64,000 bases of DNA from Agrostemma githago. Lineage: Eukaryota > Streptophyta > Magnoliopsida > Caryophyllales > Caryophyllaceae. The notes under the pieces were generated by a model that saw nothing but the letters and a program-made list of their open reading frames with translations, did no database searches and was not told where the DNA came from. The position numbers were made by a program, and so were the translations under genes. Positions 9,687-18,929 of this stretch are shown here, piece after piece. The stretch is from contig OY288250.1 in assembly GCA_958450325.1 (NCBI GenBank), positions 42,630,683 to 42,694,682 on the forward strand, written 5' to 3'. Position 1 is the first letter of the stretch. Every line of letters starts with the position of its first letter.

Positions 9687-12600
9687 ATGGAAGCTACTCT
9701 GAACAGTTTGAAGACCTCCGTGGACACCATGGTCGACAAACAGGCCGATATTGAGACCCAATTGACAGAAATGAGGGCCGGTCAAGTGGCTATCGTTGCT
9801 CGTTTAGCTGCAGTGGAGCACAGGACTCCAAATACCGGGGTCACGGAACCCCTAGCTGAACTAGTTAGCTCAGTTCGCCGATTGGAAGAACAAGTTCACC
9901 TAACTGGAAGTAACAATATCCATCGGGAGAATAGCCGGGAGTACTCTCCGGTAAGTGACAAGCTATCCGCGAACCTGAATCTCACGGGCTTACCCATGTT
10001 CGAGGGGGCTGAAGACCCGTTACTACATGTATGGGCCTTCAAGGAGTTCATGGCTATTAAAGGAGTGGACTCTTCTATGTTCAAAAACCTCTTTGTTGCA
10101 TCTCTGGAGAAACACCCAAAGGCCTGGTACTACAGGCTAGATCCCAAGAAGTTCTCGACATGGGATGATGTGGTTACGGAATTTGCTCGGAACTATGCTG
10201 ACAATACCGAGATCCAGACCACAATGCGATCTCTAGAGGTTATGTCCCAAGAACCTAAGGAGGGCTTTACCAAATACCTCCAACGTTGGAGGGCCAAAAG
10301 TGTGAAACTGGTCGATATGCCCAGTGAAAAGTCTTTAGTGGAGGCTTTTGTCATGAACCTCCTCCCTTCCTACCGGGTCCACCTCCGGTATGCATTCATC
10401 CCCAATTTCACCACTCTTACTGAAATGGGCATGAGAATTGAGGACGATATAAGACTAGAGAGCCTGACTAAGGCCCCTAGCAAGGGATATCAAGGGGCCT
10501 CCTCATCCACTACCAAGCCTCCGGCCGCAACCCGAAGCATCTTCGACACAGTTAATCTCTTGGATGCCTCATCCAAAAGAACTACTCCTCCTAGGGTATT
10601 CACTGATATAGGGACTACCTATACATATGCCTTACAAAGGCTATCTTCCAAGGACCTGGTCCAACCGATAGGCCCAACTCCTGAAGTCCCAGTTGAAAAA
10701 CGCTCCAAAGGCTACAATGCCCACGCCTATTGCCAATATCATCGGGGCAATGGGCATGATACCAAGAAATGTTGGAAGCTGAAGCATCTGATTCAGGATT
10801 TAATTGAGAGCGGGAAAATACCGTTACCCGGGGACAAGCCAAGCAACAAGGACAACCCCTTTAGCTCTCATGCTATCTTCACCGGTGAAGTGATCGACTG
10901 TTCTCACCTTATCTCTCCTTTCATCCGACAAATCAATGGAATCTGGTTTGATGATGAGGAAGATGTGTACCTAACCAAAGGGGAAACTGTCCCTATCACT
11001 CCCGAAGAAATTCGGAGGGCTAAGTCCAAGGCCTTAGCCAGTAACCACCTCACCACCGCCGGTCGTCTTTATTCAGCCACTAGCTCCAAGGACATCTCAG
11101 TCCCGGCAACCGTCACTGAACTTGCCAGGACGGAAGAGGCCATTGAAGAGCCAAACACCGATACGGCTCTTGTCAAACAATTGAAGAGAACCCGAGTTGA
11201 CCTCACTATATGGCAACTCTTGGTTAGCTCACAAGAACACCGAGAGGCACTTACTAAGGCTCTCGATCAGATCAAGGTCGACTCCCAGGTTACCCCTACT
11301 GAAATGGTAGCCACCATTATGCCCTACCTCAAGGGCAAGTCCAAAGAAGAAGGCCCAGTAGTCACCTTCTCAGATGCCGACTTACCACCATTTGGGGCCT
11401 CCCACAGTTTGACCCTATATATCACGGTAATTTGCCGGGGTAAGTACCTACCAATGACCCTAGTCGACGACGGGTCTGCTGTGAATGTCCTCCCTTTAAG
11501 GACTGCCCAAGCCCTCGGCATCACCGAGGCGGACTACATACCAACCGCCCACACTATCCAAGCTTTCGATGGAAGCCCAAAGGCGGTTTCTGGGGCCGTT
11601 AAATTAGCAATTACAACGGCTCCAATTGAAAAAGTGCTAGAATTCCAGGTGATCGATGTCACCTCCTCTTTCAATCTACTCCTAGGAAGGCCTTGGATTC
11701 ATGCTGTAAAGGCGGTGTCTTCTACTCTTCACCGGAAGATCAAAATGCCCTTGCAAGACGGCATTATCACCCTAGAAGCAACCCCTATGACTGTGGCTAG
11801 CTGTAACGCCACGGACCGCACCGACCTATGGGGATTCGATTTTGTAGGGATGATTGAAGAAGAATACCTTTTCAGGCCCTATTTCACCACAAGCATCGAC
11901 GCAATGCTGCAGAATTTGGGGTATTTACCGGGGGCTACCTCGAGGCCATATCTTCCAGCTGGGAAGATTATTGAAGTCCTAAATGACGGGGAATCTCACT
12001 TCGGTTTAGGGTATGCTATAACCCCGAGAAATGTGGTCCGAGCAGGCATTGAGAAAGCTTGCAACATCATCAAGGGTACCTACTTGGGCCCTTATAGCCC
12101 AAGGTTGGCTGACTATTTCGTCACACCGGTATTCGGGGCTATTCAGGTTAGCCTCTATCAACCAACTATCACATATCCCGAGACTGAACTAGCTCCGGAA
12201 TGCAACTACATTCCGGATGACATATTCGCCCTCATCCAATCAGAATCCAAGGAGGGTAATGACAATGTCGAGCCCATGCTGGGGCTCTTATGTGGGGAAG
12301 ACAAAGCTATTCCGAACCCCAAGGAAGATCTGGTGAACCTGATCCTTCGAAGCAACAGGTTCGATCCTTCAAAGCTGATCTCGGAGGTCGGTGCTGATAC
12401 TGGGAAAAGAGCCTGGAGGAAGACCATCAAGTGGACCGACAGCCAGGGTCGAGTCTACAAGCTGACCACTGGGGAAGGAAACATGCCGGACACTGATTCC
12501 GGGTCTGAGTCTGAGTCTGAGTCAGAGTCTGAGTCTGGGTCTGTATTCGAGTCTAAGGGGTCTGGTGCTAGAGTCCAAACTGTAACCCCCCTCCCTATAG

Positions 12601-14423
12601 TCACTACCACTGGAGCCTCGGGTTCTGTCCCGAAAGCGCTCCCAATCCCGCCTCCGACCAATGATCAGATGGCCGCTCTCTTTGAGCTATTTTCCAAATT
12701 TACCATCAATAATAACGAAAACCGTTCCGCTTATGACTTGTCTTATTTTCAAAATACTCCCAATTTCAAAAATATTTTCTGCAATGACATTGAGAAACCC
12801 GACGAACAGGTATCCTTGCCTCCGCATCTGATCGAGCAGCTAGAACAGAGGGAATCCCGAGACCCGGTAATCGAAGAAACCGAGTCTATCAATGTGGGAA
12901 CAACCTTAGAGCCCCAAATGCTTAAGATAGGGTTATCTTTAGGTCCTGAGGAGAGACAACAACTCACAAACCTCCTCCAAGAGTTCAAAGATGTCTTCGC
13001 ATGGTCCTACAAGGACATGCCGGGGATAGATAGGGAAATAGCTGAACACCGCATACCCATCAAAGATGGGTGTAAGCCGGTAAAACAGAAGCTTCGAAGA
13101 ATGAAGCCCGAATGGTCTCTCAAAGTCAAAGAAGAAGTAGACAAACAATTCAAAGCAGGCTTTATACAAGTGTCTGAATATCCAGACTGGGTTGCAAACA
13201 TCGTGCCGGTACCCAAGAAGGACGGCAAGGTGCGGGTATGTGTAGACTTTCGAGACCTTAACAAGGCCAGCCCAAAAGACGATTTTCCGTTACCACACAT
13301 CGACATACTGGTAGACAACACGGCTGATCATGCCCTTCTATCATTTATGGACGGGTATGCCGGGTATAACCAAATCAAGATGGCAGAAGAAGACATGGGT
13401 AAAACCACCTTCACCACGCCGTGGGGGACTTATTGTTGTACCGTTATGCCGTTTGGGCTCATTAATATCGAAGCCACATATCAACGAACAGCCACGACCT
13501 TGTTACATGACATGATGCATAAGGAAGTGGAGGTTTATGTCGATGACATGATTGTTAAGTCTAAAAGCCGAGATGGACATGTTGATGCCCTAAGAAAATT
13601 CTTCACCCGATTGCGTAAGTACAACATGAGGTTAAACCCTCAAAAGTGCAGTTTCGGGGTAACATCAGGTAAATTACTGGGCCATATCGTTAGCCATCGT
13701 GGCATCGAGGTCGACGCATCTAAAATCAAAGCCATCACCGAGATGCAACCACCCAAGACCGAAAAAGAAATAAGGGGGTTTCTCGGAAAAGTCCAATACA
13801 TCAGCCGATTTATTTCAAAGCTAACCATGGTATGTGAGCCCATTTTCAAGAAGCTGAAGATAGGGGAATGGGTACTATGGGATGATAAATGTCAGACGGC
13901 TTTTGACAGAATCAAGGAGATCCTGTCCGCTCCGCCGGTATTAATGCCACCTCAACCCGGTTTGCCTCTGTCATTATACCTAACGACGACAGAGACAGCC
14001 ATGGGGGCTATGCTGGCCCAGACAGTCGATTCAGAAGAACGGGCTATTTACTACATCGGTAAAAAATTCCTGGAATACGAATGCAAATATACAACGCTCG
14101 AGAAAACGTGCCTAGCTCTGGTTTGGGCCACTAAAAAGCTCAGACACTACATGCTCAGTCACGAGGTACATGTCCTGTCCAAAATGGATCCAATCAAATA
14201 TTTGTTCGAGAAGCCCATTCTTAATGGAAGAATGTCCAGATGGACTTTAATGCTAGCTGAGTTTGACCTCAAGTTTGTACCGTTAAAAGCCATTAAAGGT
14301 CGGGTGGTAGCCGAGTTCCTCGCCGACAGCCCGATATCTGAAGAGGGCTATACCGATACTTGGGCTTTTCCAGATGAAGACATATTCCACACTGATACCG
14401 AAACATGGGACTTGTATTTTTGA
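9687..14423 (+). CDS. R2 gag-protease-reverse transcriptase polyprotein
   Basis: This is a 1578-residue frame from ATG 9687, the first ATG in frame, starting MEATLNSLKT. The Gag core lies near residues 105-255 (WAFKEFM, WYYRL, YLQRWRAKS), and a C-H-H-C knuckle at 349-362. The protease has DDGSAVN at 594-600 and LLGRPW at 665-670. A Ser-Glu repeat covers about 938-956. RT spans roughly 1120-1300, with FMDGYAGYNQ, MPFG at 1254 and YVDDM at 1284. The segment FGLINIEATYQ departs from the usual FGLKNAGATYQ. The following Ty3-type RNase H (1395-1545) lacks its first Asp (LTTTETAMGAML), as expected for Tat elements, which rely on a second RNase H. The frame stops at TGA inside that second domain. 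Gag, PR and RT share one frame with no shift between them. Confidence 0.92.
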   Translation: MEATLNSLKTSVDTMVDKQADIETQLTEMRAGQVAIVARLAAVEHRTPNTGVTEPLAELVSSVRRLEEQVHLTGSNNIHRENSREYSPVSDKLSANLNLTGLPMFEGAEDPLLHVWAFKEFMAIKGVDSSMFKNLFVASLEKHPKAWYYRLDPKKFSTWDDVVTEFARNYADNTEIQTTMRSLEVMSQEPKEGFTKYLQRWRAKSVKLVDMPSEKSLVEAFVMNLLPSYRVHLRYAFIPNFTTLTEMGMRIEDDIRLESLTKAPSKGYQGASSSTTKPPAATRSIFDTVNLLDASSKRTTPPRVFTDIGTTYTYALQRLSSKDLVQPIGPTPEVPVEKRSKGYNAHAYCQYHRGNGHDTKKCWKLKHLIQDLIESGKIPLPGDKPSNKDNPFSSHAIFTGEVIDCSHLISPFIRQINGIWFDDEEDVYLTKGETVPITPEEIRRAKSKALASNHLTTAGRLYSATSSKDISVPATVTELARTEEAIEEPNTDTALVKQLKRTRVDLTIWQLLVSSQEHREALTKALDQIKVDSQVTPTEMVATIMPYLKGKSKEEGPVVTFSDADLPPFGASHSLTLYITVICRGKYLPMTLVDDGSAVNVLPLRTAQALGITEADYIPTAHTIQAFDGSPKAVSGAVKLAITTAPIEKVLEFQVIDVTSSFNLLLGRPWIHAVKAVSSTLHRKIKMPLQDGIITLEATPMTVASCNATDRTDLWGFDFVGMIEEEYLFRPYFTTSIDAMLQNLGYLPGATSRPYLPAGKIIEVLNDGESHFGLGYAITPRNVVRAGIEKACNIIKGTYLGPYSPRLADYFVTPVFGAIQVSLYQPTITYPETELAPECNYIPDDIFALIQSESKEGNDNVEPMLGLLCGEDKAIPNPKEDLVNLILRSNRFDPSKLISEVGADTGKRAWRKTIKWTDSQGRVYKLTTGEGNMPDTDSGSESESESESESGSVFESKGSGARVQTVTPLPIVTTTGASGSVPKALPIPPPTNDQMAALFELFSKFTINNNENRSAYDLSYFQNTPNFKNIFCNDIEKPDEQVSLPPHLIEQLEQRESRDPVIEETESINVGTTLEPQMLKIGLSLGPEERQQLTNLLQEFKDVFAWSYKDMPGIDREIAEHRIPIKDGCKPVKQKLRRMKPEWSLKVKEEVDKQFKAGFIQVSEYPDWVANIVPVPKKDGKVRVCVDFRDLNKASPKDDFPLPHIDILVDNTADHALLSFMDGYAGYNQIKMAEEDMGKTTFTTPWGTYCCTVMPFGLINIEATYQRTATTLLHDMMHKEVEVYVDDMIVKSKSRDGHVDALRKFFTRLRKYNMRLNPQKCSFGVTSGKLLGHIVSHRGIEVDASKIKAITEMQPPKTEKEIRGFLGKVQYISRFISKLTMVCEPIFKKLKIGEWVLWDDKCQTAFDRIKEILSAPPVLMPPQPGLPLSLYLTTTETAMGAMLAQTVDSEERAIYYIGKKFLEYECKYTTLEKTCLALVWATKKLRHYMLSHEVHVLSKMDPIKYLFEKPILNGRMSRWTLMLAEFDLKFVPLKAIKGRVVAEFLADSPISEEGYTDTWAFPDEDIFHTDTETWDLYF

Positions 14424-16142
14424 TGGAGCATCCAATTTCATGGGTTCGGAGTCAGTATTCTCCTAATATCACCAAAAGGGGAGCACACACAGTTATCCAT
14501 CAAATTAGACTTTGATGTGACAAACAACGCGGCCGAGTATGAAGCATGCATCCACGGGTTGCAAGCGGCTGTTGATTTGGGAATTACAAATCTCCGGGTT
14601 CACGGGGACTCGTCCCTGGTCATCAATCAAGCCCTTCAAAAATGGAAGACTCGGAACGCCAATATCGTGGCTTACCAAGCACGAGTAAGGGTTCTAGAGA
14701 AACAATTCCAGAAGGTAGAATATATCTATCTCCCACGTGAAGAAAATCAGTTCGCGGACGCACTTTCCAAATTGGCATCCTTACTAAATATCCCGGAACA
14801 TATGCCCAGTATGCCAATCTGCGTCGAAAGACGGTCTGAGCCGGCATATGTCAACGCCATTCAAGATATCGAAATCACTGATCCAGAGCCTTGGTATCAG
14901 GCTGTTCTAACCTATTTGACTACGGGAGAATATCCACCAGGAACTGAAAATCGGGCCAAGAAAGCCCTGCGAAGACTGGCCACCCAATTCATTCGTACGG
15001 ACGATGGTCAGTTACATAAAAAGACGGCACAGGGGGCTTTACACCTATGCATCGACAAAACGCAGGCCGAAAAAGTGATGACTGAAGTACACGACGGTGA
15101 AAACGGTCCGCATATGAACGCCCATATGCTAGCCCGAAAAATCATGAGGCTCGGATACTACTGGAACAGTATGGAGCCGACTGTCAATCATATGTCAAAC
15201 ACTGCCATAATTGTCAAATTTTCGGTAATGTTCAACACATGCCATCGTCCCTACTGTACACCATGACCTCGCCATGGCCATTTTCGACATGGGGGATTGA
15301 CATAATTGGGAAAGTGAACCCTTCCGGGACGGGAGGTCACTGTTTTATTTTGGTAGTTATCGACTATTTCACCAAATGGGTCGAAGCCGAATCATACTGT
15401 GTCTTGAACGCCAAGTACGTAGCCAAGTTTATTCAGAATAAAATCATATGCCGGTGCGGGATCCCACACGAGTTTATCAGTGATCACGGGACCCACTTCC
15501 AAGCCGAAACCGCTACTTTGCTAGCAAAATACAAAATCCAGAGACATACATCTTCACCTTACCGTCCCCAAACAAATGGAGCGGTAGAAGCTGCTAATAA
15601 GACAATTCTCACCATACTTAAAAAAGATGGCTGATAATTATCGGGACTGGCCCGACAAAATGCCCTTTACCCTATGGGGATACCGGACATCGATTCGTAC
15701 TGCAACCGGGGCAACTCCATATTATTTAACGTATGGCATGGAGGCAATCCAGCCGGTCGAATGGGAAATACCGTCACTCAGAATTCTACTAGAAAGCCAA
15801 GTACTTGAAGCGGATTGGGTTCAAGCTCGATATGACTCGTTAATTCTCTTGGATGAATGACGGTCTCGGGCTCTCAATAACTTCCAAATATATCAAAATA
15901 GAATCAAGCGCGCCTTTAACAAGAGAGTCAGGCCCGGAAATATCAAAGAAGGTGATTTGGTCCTAAAATCGGTTCGTGCCTTACTACCGGTTGACCCAAG
16001 AGGAAAATTTAAACCCAATTGGGCTGGGCCATACCTGGTCAAGAAGGTTCTATCAGGAGGAGCAGTAATGCTGACGGACCTGGACGGGAATGAATTTGTC
16101 AACCCAACCAACTTGGACCAGCTGAAGCGCTACTACCCCTAA
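14424..16142 (+). pseudogene. R2 archaeal-type RNase H and integrase, interrupted
   Basis: Compared with R3, a +1 base in TTTT at the FDGAS motif and a -1 base about 20 bp later cancel each other. Between them, however, they create a TGA that replaces the catalytic Asp. RNase H resumes in frame with NNAAEYEA, HGDSSLV and FADALSKL. A 1-base loss near 15176 breaks the integrase finger before CHNC. The core at 15239-15634 keeps IDYFTKW, ISDHGTHF and the Glu in NGAVEAAN. A shift in an A-run near 15624 and TGA at 15858-15860 follow; R3 has CGA at the latter, consistent with CpG decay. The C-terminal part (15957-16142) has WAGPYLV and ends YYP. These lesions are shared with R1. Confidence 0.88.
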
Positions 16143-16537
16143 ACCTTATCTCAATGTCATTTGCAAAAAATTATTTAAAAGCATTCTTTTCAAAATTTAT
16201 AAGCAAGTCAATAAGTTAGGATTATTTATCCTACTGTCGCACATCTTGAACTCATAGTCTTGGTGTATTTCGAAATTGCAAAAAAAATCTATGCCCGAAC
16301 TACGTTTGGTTTGATTCCACTAACTGTGGATACGTAGGCAGCCCCTCAAAAGGGCACAACCACCGCAATAACGAAAAAGACAGAAACGGTTTCACTAAAA
16401 TAATACTTTTATTATTCCAAAAAAAAAACAACACCGATAAACTCGGTATTTCAAAATTACAAAAAGCCACAAAAGCCACGAAAAAAAAGCACACAACAAA
16501 AATAGTAAAAATATTTAAATAATAATAATAATGGAGA
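16143..16537. other. Tail-to-tail spacer between R2 pol and aORF
   Basis: About 395 bp is A/T-rich with poly-A runs near 16420. It separates the end of integrase (+) from the end of the aORF (-), so it would hold both 3' ends or their overlap. A matching spacer lies at 60504-60888 in R3. I see no gene. Confidence 0.6.
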
Positions 16538-18277
16538 CTAGTATCCGGGCATCTTCCCCTTGCCCTTGTCCTTCGGGTCTCGTGGAGCCCGAGGTCGCCG
16601 GGGTGGGGAGGAGCGTTCCCGGATAACCACGGGAACCTCCTTGGCCCGAGTCCTCTTCTTCGACAGAGGATCTTCAGCTAATGTCACGGGCCCAAGTCGA
16701 GCCCGTATGTGCTCTGGCAATCTGTCTTTAGGACCAAGTCGGTCCTGGACTGAAGGTTTAGCCCCTGGTCTCCCCTCCAAGTTTGTCTGGGGGCTCACTT
16801 TAGACCAGCTATCAGGGGCTGGAGTCTCCCCTTCAGCAAAGAAGTCCCGGTTATCCTTGATCTTCTCGCGCCGAAGCAAGTCGAAGGCCTCATCAACTTT
16901 CAGGGCAGCACGAGCTTCGGCAGTCTCGGCTTTGGTCCACCTTTCATAGGAATAAGACACCCAGGTAGAATGAAGCGACTTGGGAACGGACCAAGTAACT
17001 CGAGTGTACCACCTCTGAATCCAGGTGTCGCACATAATGTCGGTCAGCTGGGTAGGTGAACTTACAACTGCCTCGTTCTCTGGGATGCGCTGAGTCCACC
17101 CATACTACCTGAGTATGCGGTCAGGATAGAGGTGAACTGTCTGGCTAAGGGACAAAATCACCTGATAGCGCGCCTTGTCTCCGGGCGCCAAACCCGTCCA
17201 AGCATAAATCGCCCACCATGGAACCACCCATTGTATCAATGGACCACGATGGAATGTTAATTCTTCCTCCCAGTATTTCTGGGTAATGAGGCAGGATGAG
17301 TCGGTAGGCCGTCTCCTTGTCATCACCTGGTTGAACCAATACTGACTCGGGTTGGGAGGAGGCTCGATCTTTGACAACCTCTCAAATAACCAGAGCTGAA
17401 AAGAACACAACATTCATCAGAACGATTCGGAGGTTCGCCAGAAGGCACTCGATCGAGTGCCGGGGTCACTCGATCGAGTGACACTCCTAAAACGAGGCAG
17501 TAGACCCCTTCACGAGGGCACTCGATCGAGTGCCAGGGTGACTCGGTCGAGTGCCCCATGTAGCAGTATATCCCGATAATAAATAAATAAATAAATAAAT
17601 AAAATCGAAAAAAAATCAAGGGAAAAGCGATATACTTGCAGCAGACGGGTGCTCCCAGTGAAACGGGCTGACTCATGCCTCTTCCGGTTGTCCAGACCCT
17701 GAATGATTTCCCCCGTGATCAACAATGCGGGACTACACTCCGTCTCCATAAGGTCAGCAATGACGAGAAGACGAACGCTACCCATACAAGACAGCAGGTC
17801 CATATGACCTTCAAAGGCATACACGTGCAGCATACAGAAGGCGAACGCCCTACGGTTATGAATGGGCGTAACCCGGATGTCGTACGGGTTCATGAACTTC
17901 TCAGCTAAGGCAAGCAGAGAAACGGTATCCCCCTCAAGCATGCGGGGTACTTCAGCATGGGATAGCCCCAAAAACTCCCGTAATTTCCTCCTAGGATCTC
18001 GAACTGAGAAAGGGACGGCGGGACGGAGCAGTGGGTTCCACCCTCCTATAGCAGCAATTTCCTCGGGGAGAGGACAGATCTCGCCCCGAGGGAAGGCAAA
18101 AACGTGGTAAGTGTCATCCCAGAAGGTCAGATAGGCATCGAGGAAATGACGGTCCACGTTCATCTGACGGAACGTGAGCAATTGGAATATGCCTGACTGC
18201 CTTAAGGCTACCTTGCTCGCATCCCTAAAACGGTGGGCCCAGTCTTGCAGCATGTCGATCAGACGATCAATGGCCAT
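16538..18277 (-). pseudogene. R2 antisense ORF (aORF), plant-mobile-domain/DUF7745-like, one intron, one stop
   Basis: The gene lies antisense to the retrotransposon, between integrase and the 3' LTR. The start is ATG 18277 (MAIDRLIDML). Exon 1 is 18277-17636, 214 codons; exon 2 is 17395-16538, 286 codons. The intron is phase 0 with GT at 17635 and CAG at 17396. Exon 1 has FLDAYLTFWDDTYHVFAFP, GEICPLPEEIAAIGGW and RRAFAFCMLH, resembling the aminotransferase-like/plant mobile domain seen in extra antisense ORFs of Tat elements. The C-terminus is basic (RERSSPPRRPRAPRDPKDKG). One in-frame TAG at 17105-17107 stands where R3 has CAG. The function is unknown; a DNA- or chromatin-related role is only suggested by the basic tail. 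The family name is a recollection, so moderate confidence. Confidence 0.78.
17396..17635 (-). other. Intron of R2 aORF, carrying LTR-type palindromes
   Basis: On the minus strand it reads CTGCAA|GTATAT at the donor and TTTTCAG|CTCTGG at the acceptor, 240 bp. The exon boundary matches the R3 copy in position and phase. It contains four CACTCGATCGAGTG-type palindromes (17444-17461, 17466-17481, 17517-17534, 17540-17553) and a run of ATAA/ATAAATA repeats at 17577-17603. Splicing is inferred from frame and consensus, not observed. Confidence 0.75.
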
Positions 18278-18360
18278 GATGGAATTTCTTGAAGGAGATA
18301 AATTTTTGAGGAGAAGAAGAAGTCTTGAGAGTTGTGACAAAGAAGGGAGCCAGGGTGATG

Positions 18361-18368
18361 TATTTATA
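18361..18368 (-). promoter_or_regulatory. TATA box of the R2 antisense gene
   Basis: TATAAATA on the minus strand lies 84 bp upstream of the aORF ATG. R3 has the same motif about 95 bp upstream of its aORF ATG (38675-38682). Conservation in diverged copies supports a dedicated antisense promoter. Confidence 0.7.
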
Positions 18369-18369
18369 A

Positions 18370-18916
18370 CACCAAAACTCTGGCACATCCCCTGCAGCTG
18401 TGCCTCCTTGGCCCAAGCGGGCCTAGACATACAGGCCCGACCCATGACTCTTCCCCACAGACACAGGAATTTAGACATCCCGAGCAGTCTGTCAAAATTC
18501 AAAAAAAATATATATATACATCCTAAAAAATTTTCAAAATTTTTCAGTCATCCAAATTTTTATTCCCCAGCGCGAGTCATTTTTACTACCTACGTGTTGC
18601 ATACATTTTATGTGACTTATACAGGTACGACTCAAACAGAGACATGCAACCCTCTAAATCTCCACAGCGGAAGCCCGAGGCGGCATTTTCCCCGGAATAG
18701 TACGGGATGGGCCCACATATAGGCACACCCAGGACTTACGGGACAAGTCCGATTCCCCACGGAGGTATCATCATCAAGCTCAGGTATGATTTCTATCTTA
18801 TGGCTGGCGAGCCCTTCACGCGAGTCTAATGGACTATAAACGACCCGATCGGAAGTCTACCGGGTTTTAATTGACTTGGTAGCTACTCTGACTTTCGCCC
18901 TGTCCAACCCTCAGTC
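18370..18916. other. Non-coding segment between the aORF promoter and the R2 polypurine tract
   Basis: It holds the upstream region of the aORF and shares blocks with R3 38090-38660, for example the block around CTGGCGAGCCCTTCACGCG. The + frame at 18174-18722 overlaps the aORF antisense and has no domain. Confidence 0.55.
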
Positions 18917-18929
18917 AGAGTGGGGGCTC
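18917..18929 (+). other. R2 polypurine tract
   Basis: AGAGTGGGGGCTC lies directly before the LTR start TGTAGACACC. It primes plus-strand DNA synthesis. R3 has the same tract on the minus strand (38089-38101). Confidence 0.82.

Noticed and set aside
18174..18722. 182-codon + strand frame in R2
   Set aside because: It is the shadow of aORF exon 1 and its promoter; the minus-strand frame has the conserved motifs and start.
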